The notes under the pieces are model-generated. The model worked only from the letters and a program-made list of their open reading frames with translations, had not been told where the DNA came from and ran no database searches. A program made the translations under genes and the position numbers. DNA of 64,000 nucleotides from Rostratula benghalensis (Eukaryota > Chordata > Aves > Charadriiformes > Rostratulidae): contig VXAI01000158.1 in the NCBI GenBank assembly GCA_013399305.1, positions 248,001 to 312,000 on the forward strand, read 5' to 3'. How positions within the stretch are numbered: the stretch's first letter is position 1; every line of letters begins with the position of its first letter. This document shows positions 51,300 to 61,022 of this stretch, one piece after another.

Positions 51300-53040
51300 G
51301 CATCAAACATGACATTGATCCCTACCCCCCTTGCGTCTTATTGAAGGAAGAAATTTATGGCCTTTTTTACGTCAGGAAGTCTAGCTTTTTCTGACATTTT
51401 ATTGCTTTGAATATTTGAAACATTTCAATCCCAGACAATAAATATTGCATGATTATTGTTTTCATATGGATAGGCTATTTCCCCCTGTTTTTCCTATCCA
51501 ACTTTTTATTAGCGAGTGACACCCAAAAAATTTATGGACACTAAAAACATTACTGTTTAACTTTGCTGGGAAGGTCAGAAATAGTCCTTCAATTTGCATG
51601 CAATATATAGGGAAAAAAAGTTAAAATAATCTTGTAGGTTTTGAATCTGGAAGTGGTACAGATTTACCTCAGAAAAGAAGGTATCATCCAAAAAAGTGCT
51701 CATATTATAGGTCAGGCCTTTTTTCCATTAATTAAATGGTGGGTTTTGAGGCTTAGTAGAGAAGAGCAGTGAACCCCAACTAATTGTTTCCCTCATCAGC
51801 ACCTGGTAACCTGTAGGTGCAGAGTTCAGGAGTTTACTTGGTGTTGGTGGTGTGGGTCATGCCCTTCGGTAACTCAAAGTGTAGGTTTTCTGCTCATCCA
51901 GGTGAGTATTTTCTTGTTCTCACGGTAGATAGAATCCCTTGCCAAGCGGGAACTTTGAAATCCAGTCTGAAGTTATGCTTTGTAACACTTCTTCTGTTTT
52001 GGGAGAAGGCAGCTGTCTCCTTGCTGTGTGTCTGGAGCACCGGTTCTGCGCTACGAGCCGTGGCGACCCAGTCTATCTTGCAGTTCCCAGGTTTGATTTG
52101 ACAGCAGCAGGTAAAGCAGTATGTGAAACCTCTGGTCAAGTAGCTAAGGTTATAGGAAGATAAGAGGCAGGGGTTCTGCTAAGAAGCACTAGATTGTCTA
52201 ATTTTTGTATAAAGACAGTTTTTGCGGATACCATGCAGGACTCTGATGCCTGTCCTCCATTCACGGTCATGTTATTGATGACTTTGTATCGAGCTTGATT
52301 GCAGAACTGGGTCCTAGAGAACCAATAAATCTCTCTCCTTCTCTCTGTTCCTGGCTGAATTGTATCACCAAGTTCAGTGACTGTCTATATAACTGTAAAA
52401 AGAGTAGCCCTAATGTACTTCAGGAGGAAGCAAGGTATTCAAACGGGGAGACAGTCAATGTCAGTGTAGGTCTTTGGAAGTTTATCTTCAGAGGTGCACC
52501 AGAGCAAACTCAGGCTGGATGAAAGTTTGGAGTGGGGATAAGAAAACAGACAAGGCCTGTGAAAGCTTTCAGCTGCAGCAATACCCGTGACCTGACCGCC
52601 TCGTACAGAGTGAACCAGAGTCTAAATCCACTCAGAAAGAAACACTAGTAAGTACTTGTTTGTAGTCTTTTTTAAGTGTTGTTATGTCTTTACACTGTCT
52701 TCTGTCTCATCCTCTTTTGGGAATGTTGAAAATAACATTCAGTTCTGCACTGCCTTTGCCTGTCCTTTTCCACATGGTAAACATGGACTTTTCCCTCCCC
52801 GTTTCTTACAGACTTTCAGCCAGCTCAGCTTTTCCTGTTTACTTCCTTCTCACAGGCGTCATTAGTGATGTCACTCCAAGTGACTTACTTTTTTTAAGGA
52901 AAGCAGATGCATTTTCTCCCCCCTTACCAACACACGCTGAAATGGGCTTCTGGAGACCTGGACTCTCATCCAAACCTCTCAGTGCATCAGTTAATTATAG
53001 CTGTATCACAGGAATGAATTTGTGGACCCAGTCTTTTTAA
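51300..53040. other. Unique sequence
   Basis: No gene or mobile element recognised. Open frames are short. A TGACTTACTTTTTTTAAGG stretch and pyrimidine runs near 52880 are unremarkable. Confidence 0.5.
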
Positions 53041-53110
53041 AATAATAATGATATTAATGATGATGTTAATAGCAATAATCATTGTAATTAGAATAATAAG
53101 AATAATAGTT
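53041..53110 (+). repeat. AAT-rich simple repeat at a CR1 5' edge
   Basis: Degenerate AATAAT/ATGATG units run directly up to the 5' end of the CR1 copy at 53113. The adjoining position suggests insertion into, or growth from, an A/T-rich target. Confidence 0.7.
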
Positions 53111-53112
53111 AC

Positions 53113-53730
53113 GTGCTGCAGCAGACAAGAAAGTCAACAGGATGTTGGGCTGCATCAACAAGGGCATCACCAACAGAGATAAAGAAGTCATTATTCCACT
53201 CTACTCAGTGCATGTCAGGCCACACCTGGAACACTGTGTTCAGTTTTGGTCCCCACTATAAAAGAAAGGTGTGTCGAGGCTGGAGAGGGTCCAGAGAAGG
53301 GTCACCAAGATGATCAAAGGACTAGGAAGGCTGCCATATGGGGGAAGGCCTAGAGAACTGGGTTTGTTGAGAAACAAAAGCCTTAAGAAAAGGTGGCTTA
53401 GAGGAGACGTATCATCACATTCCATTATGTAAAGGGTGGCTGCAAAGAAGATGGAGACTCCCTTTTTACAAACAGTCACATGGAAATGAGGAGTAACGGG
53501 CACAAGTTACTCCTGGGGAGATTCTGACTAGAAACAAGTGGGAAATTTTCACCATTGGAATAATCTTCCCAGGGAAGTGGTGGATTCCCCACCATTGGAA
53601 ACTTTTAAGATTCAGCTGCACAGGATTCTGGGACATCTTGTCTAGACCATGCTTTTGCCAAAAAGCTTGGACCAGATGATCTTTGATGTACCTTTCAACC
53701 TGGTGTTCTATGATTCTATAATTTTGTGAT
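53113..53730 (+). mobile_element. CR1 LINE, diverged copy
   Basis: Begins at the CAGACAAGAAAGTCAACAGG block and continues through ATGTCAGGCCACACCTGGA, GGAGAGGGTCCAGAGAAGGG and CAGGGAAGTGGTGGATTCCC to GTTCTATGATTCTATAATTT. Stops and indels interrupt the frame, and its substitution load looks higher than in the 47058 copy, so it is an older insertion. Confidence 0.95.
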
Positions 53731-55705
53731 TAATAATGAGAAACCCATAGGCCCCAAAATTTAAATTAAAAGATGGAAGCTGCAACACTTACAGAACGGA
53801 AAAACTGACCATCACATCTTTGCAAAACTTGTTTTCCTCTTCTTGCACAGACAGTGATGAATGCAGTACAGGAGCTGCTTCATTAAATATTGTGTTTGTT
53901 TCTTCTGATTTGGAAACCCCACATATTTTAGTGCCTCAGGAAGATGCTGAGTCCAGACAAGGACAGTTGCTGGCTCAGAGCTCCCTCTGTGGCTTGAACA
54001 CAATTTTTATATTTTACACAACAGAAAGCAAAATACCTAAAGTGTGATCTTGTGCAAACCCTCCAAAACCCAGGCTGATTTATTCTCTCCAAATCTGAGA
54101 ATTGTTGTTGAACAGTAACAGTACCCTCTATAAGGTAATATTTGAGAATTCTTGATGGATGCTACTTGTAAATCTACAGCAACCTCCCCATGAAAGCACC
54201 AACTTCATGGCTGAAATCAGAATTTCAGGTTGTCATTTAAGAAAGGAAGGAAGTGGCCCTCCTGCTTTCAGAGCACTGCTTGAAAATGGGACCTGCCCAT
54301 AACCAAATTACTGAGATCTGCTTGATGCCATGGGCAGCTTGGGAGAATACCTCTGAGAGGAAGAGAGTAATCCATTTTTCTCAACGAGGTATTAGCAAAC
54401 ACCCACTTCTTGAACCCTAGAGAGAAGTACCCTTATACTGTAGATGTAAGTATTTTTATGCATTTGCAAGGTCAGTGCCCTTAAGGGAAGGGGCAGCATC
54501 TTTCACCCACCCAGCATGAAGCTGGTTCATTGGTATAATTAGAACTTACTCTTAAAGGAAAAGAGGGAAAATAAGAAAAGCCTATGGACACCTAGGAAAG
54601 AAAACAAGTCAATGGTCTGCTGTGTGACACAGAAGGTAATGAGCTGCCCCACTGGAGAGCGGTGAGATACAACCCTCAGCAAGTCTTGCTGGCTGGAGCT
54701 AATACCCTTACCCTTGGGTCCCTCACCATTTTATTGCTGCTCCGTAACAGGATGTGCAACTGCTATGCATTAATACGTTATTACAGATTGGCTAGTGTAA
54801 ACTCCAGGTGTTGAGAACATGATTTATTCTATTAGTATAAAAAGGTGTTTTCTATGGCCATATTAAAAATTATACTAACTGTTGGGTTTGCCACTGCACT
54901 GTGTGTGGCACATGCCAATTTAAACCTGTCATTTCCTCTAATTTAAGGATATGTCCTCAGAAGATCATTAATTTGGGGTGGAGTTGGGGGATTGTAGTGC
55001 AGCTGTGGCCCATTAACCCCCACCTGGCTGTTAATCCCTGCAAAGCACCTTCCCCAAAGAAGTCTGCTACTAGACTACCATACAGTCACTGCAGCAGACA
55101 CCAAATAAATTGCATTTCTGCATGTATTTTAGACTTAAATCTATTTTACATTGCATTTTTAGTTTAGAGTGAATTGTTCTTATTATGTGATGTATGGACC
55201 CAGTCGCTGATAGTGCTGTATTTGTGGTGAATTCACTATATAAGCTGTATATATATAAGAGCCCACAATGTCTCCTCTATGTTCCCCTGGGTTTATTCCA
55301 AAGCAGAACGTATTTCTGCACTCACCAACCCTGAGCCCAGCTGGATGAGCAGGAATGTCCTCCTTGGGTTTTCCTCTGCTAGTGCAAGCAAGTCCAGGGT
55401 TCCTGGTCGCACATGAGACCAAGCAGACCAAGATTCTGTCTCTGTGTCTTATATGTTTTGTGTGTGTTCACGTGAAGGCAGTGGCAGACTTCAGTCAGTC
55501 CCAAATGGCTCCTGAACCCTCAAGATTACCCATGTAACACCAGTGGAGGGGCTAGGGCTGGATTTTAACTTCAGCCACGGGGCGAGTTGCAATACCTGCC
55601 ACTGTGCTACCAGGTTTTCCAGCACTTCGTGCCTTGTGGCCACACAGCTTAGACACGAGTTCTTCCTCCAGAGCTGGTTTCAGGTGACCTTGGGTCAATG
55701 GGTAC
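53731..55705. other. Unique sequence
   Basis: No gene or repeat recognised. Small open frames match nothing known. Confidence 0.5.
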
Positions 55706-55795
55706 AAGATGAATATGAGGAATATGAGGAAATATTTAAATATGAGGAAAAATATGAGGAAATATGAGGAAAAATAATTAAATATGAGGAAAAAA
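55706..55795 (+). repeat. AATATGAGGA-type imperfect tandem repeat
   Basis: Units close to AATATGAGGA recur about eight times with spacing changes, and the last unit passes directly into the CR1 copy. The expected CR1 text at that point is an 'ACATGAGGAGGAACTTCTTC' block, so the array looks like local expansion of the CR1's own sequence. Translated, it gives a YEE-rich stretch with no meaning. Confidence 0.8.
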
Positions 55796-55988
55796 TTTTT
55801 CACGGTGAGGGTAACATAACAGAGGCTGCCCAGAGAGTTTGTGGAGTCTCCTTCTCTGGAGACATTCAAAACCCACCTGGACACGTTCCTGTGTGACCTG
55901 ATCTAGGTGTTTGTGCTCCAGCAGGGGGATTGGACTGGATGATCTTTCAAGGTCCCTTCCAATCCCTGAGATTCTGTGATTCTGTGAT
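55785..55988 (+). mobile_element. CR1 LINE, short 3' end
   Basis: From the TTTTTCACGGTGAGGGTAAC block through GCCCAGAGAGTTTGTGGAGT and TGGACTGGATGATCTTTCAA to a doubled ATTCTGTG octamer (55970-55988). The wording groups it with the copies at 12514 and 38916. Its 5' edge is obscured by the tandem repeat. Confidence 0.95.
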
Positions 55989-56289
55989 TGGGGAGAGCAC
56001 AGAGGAAAGGCTCAGGTCTGCACACCATCCAGCCTCGTGCACTTGGCTTAACTGCTACCTTCTTCCCACCTGCCCTTTCAGTAGCGTTGCACGACCACAG
56101 TATTTCCTAGAAAAGCCCCAATCTTATATTTTTTTAGGTATCTTGAGAGTGGATTAGCTGCACTGAGCTACCAGCACCCTATACCCAAGTGGTGCTGATG
56201 CACAAAGCCTGGCCAGAAGCACCACCAAGCTTCAGGACATCATTCAAATGCACACAGAAAGCCTCTAGCAGTTGCCTATCTTAAATGGG
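55989..56289. other. Unique sequence
   Basis: Short spacer; nothing recognised. Confidence 0.5.
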
Positions 56290-56620
56290 GTCCCTTATAC
56301 CTGTTTTTCCTGGCAAAAGTTCATCCAGCCTGCGTTTAAAGACCCCCAAGGATGGAGATTTCACAGTCTTGAATCTACTGATGTTCTCGATCCTCATAAA
56401 TTTCTTCCCTATCTGGTTTGAATTTTTCTTTGCAGCAAAGTAAAGACATTTCTTGTCCTACCAGTGAGGATAAATTGTACCCGTGCGCTTCGTAACAGCC
56501 TTTTCTGTGCTCAAAGGCAGTTATATCCCACCAAGACTCTCTTTTGGCTAATAAATGTAACTCAATCAATCTCTCCTCCCAGGTTGTGTTTTCTGGATTT
56601 CCAGCACCGCTTTCTGTTTT
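56290..56620 (-). mobile_element. Ancient CR1/L3-like LINE, RT C-terminal remnant
   Basis: Read on the minus strand, a largely open frame keeps the CR1 RT C-terminal pattern in diverged form: TWEERLIELHLLAKRES, AFEHRKGCYEAHG, LSSLVGQEMSLLCC. On the plus strand, TTTAAAGACCCCCAAGGATG and TTCTTGTCCTACCAGTG are the landmarks shared by old CR1/L3. That an old copy keeps a readable pattern over 70 codons is notable, though it has no catalytic part. Confidence 0.65.
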
Positions 56621-57564
56621 GACAATGAGCCATTGATAACTGCTCTCTGGGTACATATATCTACATCCTTGTCCCCACTCCCTAGCAGTTTTATCTAGAC
56701 CCATGTTTCCCCTCACCTGATTAGGAAAGTGAATACGAGACAGTGTCAGAAGCCTGCAAGCGCCAGTGATGAATCTATTGCTTTTTCCTTCACCGTAAGG
56801 CTTGTTACCTGTCACAGAGATCCCACAGCAGGAGTTCAAATGGCCACCAAAAGTCACACTTTGCACACTCAAGAGTAGACAAAGGATTAGTTAAAAGAGG
56901 GTATTTTTCAACCTGTTGGTGATCTGGGTGACAAAAGGATTGAGGTGCTGGAGGCCCAGTGAGGGACATCTTACCCTGAAGCCAGACAGGCATCACAAGA
57001 AGGAGGTGGACTGTAACTCTCCAAAATCCCACGCTCTCACTGTGTAATGTCTTCACAGGTCAGTGAATGCTGATGGGCAGCACTGGGATATGGGCTCTTC
57101 TGACTGACAGTGGGTATGACCTGTTGTCATCACGCTGATAATCAGGTGTTTTCCCCTGTCCTCGCTCAGCAGTTGAGCTGAAATGAAAACTCTTTACAGT
57201 GAAGATAAATTAATTTCTAGTGATTATCTTATGGCTCTTACAATTTTATCTGGATTTCCTGTTTTTGAGAGGGTTACTACATGCATGGAGAGAGCCAGAG
57301 TGCTCTCATCTGTGTTGATCCTCCTACTGATCTGGATAAAAGGGCTTCATCAGTTTATTTTCCAGATTTTAATTTCCTGCATCCTACTCCTCATAAAGTC
57401 ATGAAATAAAAGGAGCTTCATCCCTCAGAGCACACATGGGAATGGGACCCATGACTCCTGGCCTTCATTTCCAGCTCTCTACAACTTCATCAGTGTTAGC
57501 ATCACCTCTGCACGCCCCAGTGACCCTGGCTGAAAAATACAATAACATCTTGCTCAGTTCATCC
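56621..57564. other. Unique sequence
   Basis: The minus-strand frame that covers the CR1 remnant continues to 56872 without recognised motifs. No gene or further repeat seen. Confidence 0.5.
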
Positions 57565-57665
57565 CTAGCTCTCACGGCAGCTTTCAAAAGAAGAAGAAAT
57601 CACCATCCCGACTTTACAGATGGAGAAACTGAGGCCCAGCAAAGGAAAATGACTGCTGTTAACTT
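57565..57665 (-). mobile_element. MIR/CORE-SINE remnant, partial
   Basis: The plus strand carries CATCCCGACTTTACAGATGG then AGAAACTGAGGCCCAGCAAA, a very well kept part of the MIR core in reverse orientation, preceded by a diverged AGCTCTCACGGCAGCTTTCA. The rest of the SINE is not recognisable. Confidence 0.65.
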
Positions 57666-58445
57666 CCCACAAGGCACTGTGCCCTCAGCCTTGTGGCTAC
57701 TGTGCTCAGGGGCTTGTCCACCAGACCAGACAAGTGCTGGATTGGAAATAAATATTCCTCCTGATGACTGTGGTCTCTGTGGTCAGGGCTCAGGGTCGAA
57801 ATGTTCGCACAAGGCCTGCACACAGAAACCACAGAATCCCCCACAGCTCCACTGCACTTTATTAAAAGTCACTGCTTCTGTGAAAAATGGGTTTTATAAG
57901 AGTTAGGTGCCTTAATTATAAAGTCATGTGCGTTTCAATGACTTCTTCCCTGCTAACCATTTGTGACAGCCTACAAATGTGAAAAGTATTACCAAGCCTA
58001 TTTTTAATGTGGCTATGGAGAGGCTGTAGCTGTGGAAAAACCAAATCCTGTAGGATCCTAATGAGAAAGACCAGTGATTCTTTAAATATGCTTGGCGTTG
58101 TCTGAGTTCAGCAATGATGATGATGCTATCCAAAAGACGGGAGATGCAGGAATCTTGCAGGGGCAGCCGTGACTTAAAAAAGTGATAGGAGAAAGTGATG
58201 TATAGGGATAAATTTTTCCCTAGAAAGCGGCTGAACGGTCAGTGTGTGGAGATCAAAACTAAAACTCTGAGAGCTGCTGGCCCATGCCAGCAGTGTGAAG
58301 GTCTTTTGTGCAATTTCTTCATAGCTTTAACTTCTCAGGAAATTTTTTCCAAGTATTTACTAGACAAACTGCTGTCAAATGGGATACGCAAACAGCATTG
58401 GTCTCCAAACGCGTTGTGGGTTGGAGCAATTGCCCAGCACAAATC
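57666..58445. other. Unique sequence before the duplicated block
   Basis: No gene or repeat recognised. GC content rises towards the right. Confidence 0.5.
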
Positions 58446-58670
58446 TAGGCTGGGGTCTGAAGAGATGGAGAGCAGCCCTGAAGAGAGGGATATGGGATTA
58501 CTGGGGGATGAAAAATAGGACATGGGCCGGCAAGGTGAGCTGGAAGCCCAAAAAGCTACCTGCACCCTAGGATGGATCCCCAGTAGAGTGGCCAGCAGGG
58601 TGAGGAGGGGAGACTCTGCCCCTCTGCTTGGCAGAAATGTGAGGTCACTACTACTCGTGGTGCCAGGATT
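58446..58670 (+). mobile_element. CR1 fragment at the edge of duplicated copy A
   Basis: The text GAAGAGATGGAGAGCAGCCC, GAGGGATATGGGATTACTGG, GAAGCCCAAAAAGCTACCTG and AGAGTGGCCAGCAGGGTGAG follows the mid-to-late CR1 RT region in plus orientation. It stops before the 3' UTR. The last part, from about 58580, is shared with the start of copy C (from about 62860), so this CR1 piece is part of the duplicated unit and may mark the breakpoint. Confidence 0.7.
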
Positions 58671-58939
58671 GCAGGGCTGCTTGATCCATGGATCCATGTC
58701 TGGGAGTGCTGCATCGCCCATCTGTGCTGGTTCCCCCGCCAACGGGCTGCTTCTCCCAGGGGACAGGGAGATTCCTCGCCATCATTGCCTGCCCCATCAG
58801 TTCTGACTCACTCTGAGAGTTTCTTGGTGCATTCAGAGCTTGGTGGATCTGATTTGGGGCTCAGTGGTGCTTCTGCACCACTTTGGTCCCATTCCCTGGT
58901 GCCCCCTGATTCCCCATCCCATGCAGGCACAGACAGGTT
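58671..58939 (-). repeat. Downstream flank shared by copies A and C
   Basis: The block GCATTCAGAGCTTGGTGGAT followed by TGATTTGGGG and CATTCCCTGGTGCCCCCTGA recurs in copy C near 63119-63205; the last part also recurs in copy B near 61708. It lies past the likely polyadenylation site of the minus-strand gene and shows that duplication included the gene's downstream flank. Confidence 0.75.
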
Positions 58940-59279
58940 CTGCATAAAAAGACTTTAATGGCAAAACTGTCAACAAATTATTCATTTAAACGACTACAAC
59001 ATTAATAACCCTCACCTCTCCCCACACCACCCCAAACCCCCAAACTGCCCAGTCCCTGAAACAACCTTAATCCCATCCTCCAGCCCTAACTCTTGCTGTG
59101 AGAAACTACTTCTTTCTGAGATGTTCTTTCTTAGCATGGAGCCATTCTTATCCATCTTCTCTCAGTCCAGCCTGATGTTAGGACATGCTGCCCTGGTTTG
59201 GTGGTAGCACTTTCTAAGACTCCTTATGTGGGCACTCAAGCTTCCTCCAGATGGAATAGATTTATTATTGGAGGGTGCC
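58940..59279 (-). other. Probable 3' UTR of copy A
   Basis: Lies between the stop codon at 59280 and the ATTAAA signal at 58954-58959 (minus strand). Similar sequence, including the words CCTTCCTCCAG-like and TTCTTTCTTAGCA, follows copy C. A canonical AATAAA on the minus strand also occurs at 59261-59266, directly after the stop codon, and could shorten the transcript. Confidence 0.4.
58954..58959 (-). terminator. ATTAAA polyadenylation signal, copy A
   Basis: TTTAAT on the plus strand is ATTAAA on the minus strand. The downstream minus-strand text contains TGTCTGTGCCTG, a GT-rich element typical after poly(A) sites. The same hexamer is kept in copy B (61774-61779) and copy C (63243-63248), which supports function in the ancestral unit. 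Confidence 0.45.
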
Positions 59280-60143
59280 CTACTCCATGCGTAGGTCAGC
59301 TCCCAGGAGAGTGTCCTCCTCCATGGCCACATCTGTGCCCAAGGAGAGGTCCTGTCCCGGGAGGGAGTCGTCCTTCATGGGCATGTCTGAGCCCAGAGCG
59401 AGGTCCCGTCCTGGGCAGGGGTCCTCCTCCATGGGCACGTCCGTTCCCAAGGAGAGGTCATGTCCCAGGAGGTTGTTCTCCTCCATGGGCACATCGGTAC
59501 CCAAGGAGAGGTCATGTCCCAGGAGATTGTCCTCCTCCATGGGCACATCCGTGCCCAGGGAGAGGTCTACTCCTGGGAGGATGTCCTCCTCCATGGGCAC
59601 GTCCGTGCCCAGGGAGAGATCCACTCCTGGGAGGGTGTCCTCCTCCATGGGCACGTCCGTGCCCAGGGAGAGTTTACTAACTATGAGGGTGCCTACATCT
59701 ATAGTCTGATCATTTCCTTGGCAGCTGCCACTGACCAGGAGGGCTTCAAAGGGGTTGGCTTTGCTTCCCTCTCTGTACTTTGTGTATTTCCCCTCAAGGT
59801 GGTGGTGGCCTTGGATCAATGGTATCAGTCCTGGTGACGCTTGGGCCACTGCTCGTTGGATGTAGGGCACCAGCAGCTGCTTTTGGCCCTGGGGGGCACA
59901 TGGGTCTCCCCAGAACAGGGGAAGCCCACAGTGCTGGTGTTCAAATGGGGTGGTGACTGCCAGAGAAGGACTGCCATGACTCGTTATGAAGGCAGCTGGT
60001 GAGAGCAGCTGGGTGCTCATGCTGAAATCGCCAGAGATCATGATGTTAAACCAGAAGCTGCTGCCTTGAGTCGTCCACAGACCTGCCTGGTGAGAGGAGA
60101 TGTAGTCAAGTGGAGCTTCTGGGGAGTCTGCTGGGGCTGCACA
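59280..60143 (-). CDS. Unrecognised acidic-repeat protein, apparent last exon (copy A)
   Basis: I do not recognise this protein. A minus-strand frame, open upstream to 60230, becomes a plausible exon at 60143, where CTCTTGTTTCCCCTCCCCAG forms a strong acceptor in phase 0. The exon has 287 codons and ends at TAG (59280-59282). Residues 1-157 are non-repetitive, with CAAPADSPEAPLDYISSHQA at the start. Residues 158-283 are seven tandem 18-residue repeats close to LSLGTDVPMEEDTLPGVD, each with a clear net negative charge, followed by LRME. No signal peptide, membrane segment or catalytic motif is visible. The stop arises where a repeat would have GAG, so the C-terminus may be truncated compared with copy C. 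Because the 54-base repeat is a multiple of three, other frames are open too, so coding status is not proven. Confidence 0.4.
   Translation of the reverse strand, partial: CAAPADSPEAPLDYISSHQAGLWTTQGSSFWFNIMISGDFSMSTQLLSPAAFITSHGSPSLAVTTPFEHQHCGLPLFWGDPCAPQGQKQLLVPYIQRAVAQASPGLIPLIQGHHHLEGKYTKYREGSKANPFEALLVSGSCQGNDQTIDVGTLIVSKLSLGTDVPMEEDTLPGVDLSLGTDVPMEEDILPGVDLSLGTDVPMEEDNLLGHDLSLGTDVPMEENNLLGHDLSLGTDVPMEEDPCPGRDLALGSDMPMKDDSLPGQDLSLGTDVAMEEDTLLGADLRME
59295..59672 (-). repeat. Seven tandem 54-bp repeats
   Basis: Seven head-to-tail units of exactly 54 bases, marked on the plus strand by repeated CTCCTCCATGGGCAC. Unit-to-unit differences are mostly single substitutions, suggesting recent turnover. 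Copy C has about five such units, so unit number varies between copies. Confidence 0.95.
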
Positions 60144-60407
60144 CTGGGGAGGGGAAACAAGAGAGATGGCCCCACACCACTGGGAAAAGATCTGTAAATT
60201 GTATTTACTGGGCAGGCCTTGCCCAGCCAAGAGCAGGTTTGGTCACTGCACCTTGCTGAGCCCTTGTGCCACACAAGAGCCAGGGGAGAGGGGTGCTGCT
60301 AATGCTGGATGTGGGCAGGATGCTAGAGGAGGCAGGGGAACCACAGGTGATGGAGGTGGAGGTGGGGGTGGGAGGGTCGAGGTGCCAAGGCAGATGGGGT
60401 GCCATAC
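60144..60407 (-). other. Probable intron of copy A
   Basis: Lies between a donor CAG|GTATGG at 60408 and the acceptor at 60144. It contains a proline- and GT-rich low-complexity stretch near 60350-60380. An unspliced reading through it is open in one frame but low in complexity. Confidence 0.3.
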
Positions 60408-60479
60408 CTGCTGGGGTTGCGGGAAGTCAGGGAATGGCTGTGGGTCCTGCCCCAGGCAGTTGGCAGAGGTTGGTTGATG
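60408..60479 (-). CDS. Candidate short internal exon of copy A gene
   Basis: Seventy-two bases, 24 codons, phase 0 at both ends. The acceptor is CTCACGTCTCTCTTCCAG and the donor CAG|GTATGG. It reads HQPTSANCLGQDPQPFPDFP and then QPQQ. A second acceptor 43 bases upstream (after CCCTCCCACCCCAG) would make a 115-base exon but would not fit the phase of the neighbouring candidate exon. Splice calls are by eye and unverified. Confidence 0.3.
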
Positions 60480-60646
60480 CTGGAAGAGAGACGTGAGCCA
60501 CTGCTGGAGGTCATCTCCCCAGCTGGGGTGGGAGGGAAGGAGCACCAGGGGACTGAGAAGGAGGAGGGAGGGTACAAAGGAGGAAGGGTTGAATTTCCCC
60601 AAAGCATGTGCATCCCTGGGCTGGTGAGCTCAGGGTCAATCCTTAC

Positions 60647-60697
60647 CTCTGGTATCAGAGGTTTTGGGGAAGAGGAATGGCTGCAGTACCTGGGGCA
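60647..60697 (-). CDS. Candidate short upstream exon of copy A gene
   Basis: Fifty-one bases, 17 codons (CPRYCSHSSSPKPLIPE), phase 0 at both ends, with acceptor ...GGATCCCCCCAG and a strong donor GAG|GTAAGG. Phase agrees with the next candidate exon (60408-60479) and the last exon. An in-frame stop lies about 60 bases further upstream, so the frame must begin by splicing. No initiation exon was found; it may lie nearer the gap. Confidence 0.28.
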
Positions 60698-60919
60698 CTG
60701 GGGGGATCCTAGGCCCACAGAGTAGGAGCCACAGGGTGGGATTTGCCGTGCTCAGTTAAGTTCACTGGTTGACCTCCAGTCGTTGTCAGATGCAGCAAAC
60801 TGGTGCAGGGGCTTGTGTTTGAGCATCTCCCGGGTAGGAATGTTGGGGCTCCCAGTGTTCTGTCCCCACCCCCCAAGAGCTTTGCCAGCTCTTCCTGGGG
60901 AGCACAAGAGTTCAGGAAA
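60698..60919. other. Upstream part of copy A, no clear exon
   Basis: GC-rich sequence without a start codon in a convincing context. Confidence 0.4.
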
Positions 60920-61022
60920 GAGTTAAAAGGAGAGTGACAGTCAATAGCTCCATGTCCAGATGGAAACCAGTATTGAGTGGTGAACCACCAGGGACCCATA
61001 CTGTTCAATACCCTCACCAGTT
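60920..61022 (+). mobile_element. Internal CR1 reverse-transcriptase fragment
   Basis: Reads VNSSMSRWKPVLSGEPPGT, then after a frameshift text matching 'VLFN' in a GTTCAATACCCTCA block. This is the conserved CR1 RT segment with the SGVPQGS-type motif, far upstream of the usual 3' end that most truncated copies keep. It has a frame break and is not functional. Confidence 0.6.

Noticed and set aside
51100..51394. KEGR-repeat (minus) and FLPS-repeat (plus) proteins
   Set aside because: Both are translations of the (TTCC)n microsatellite.
59198..59837. Proline- and methionine-rich plus-strand frames of 160, 144 and 125 codons over the 54-bp repeats
   Set aside because: They are open only because the repeat length is divisible by three. 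Unlike the minus-strand frame, they have no non-repetitive extension, splice signals or polyadenylation signal in the right place.
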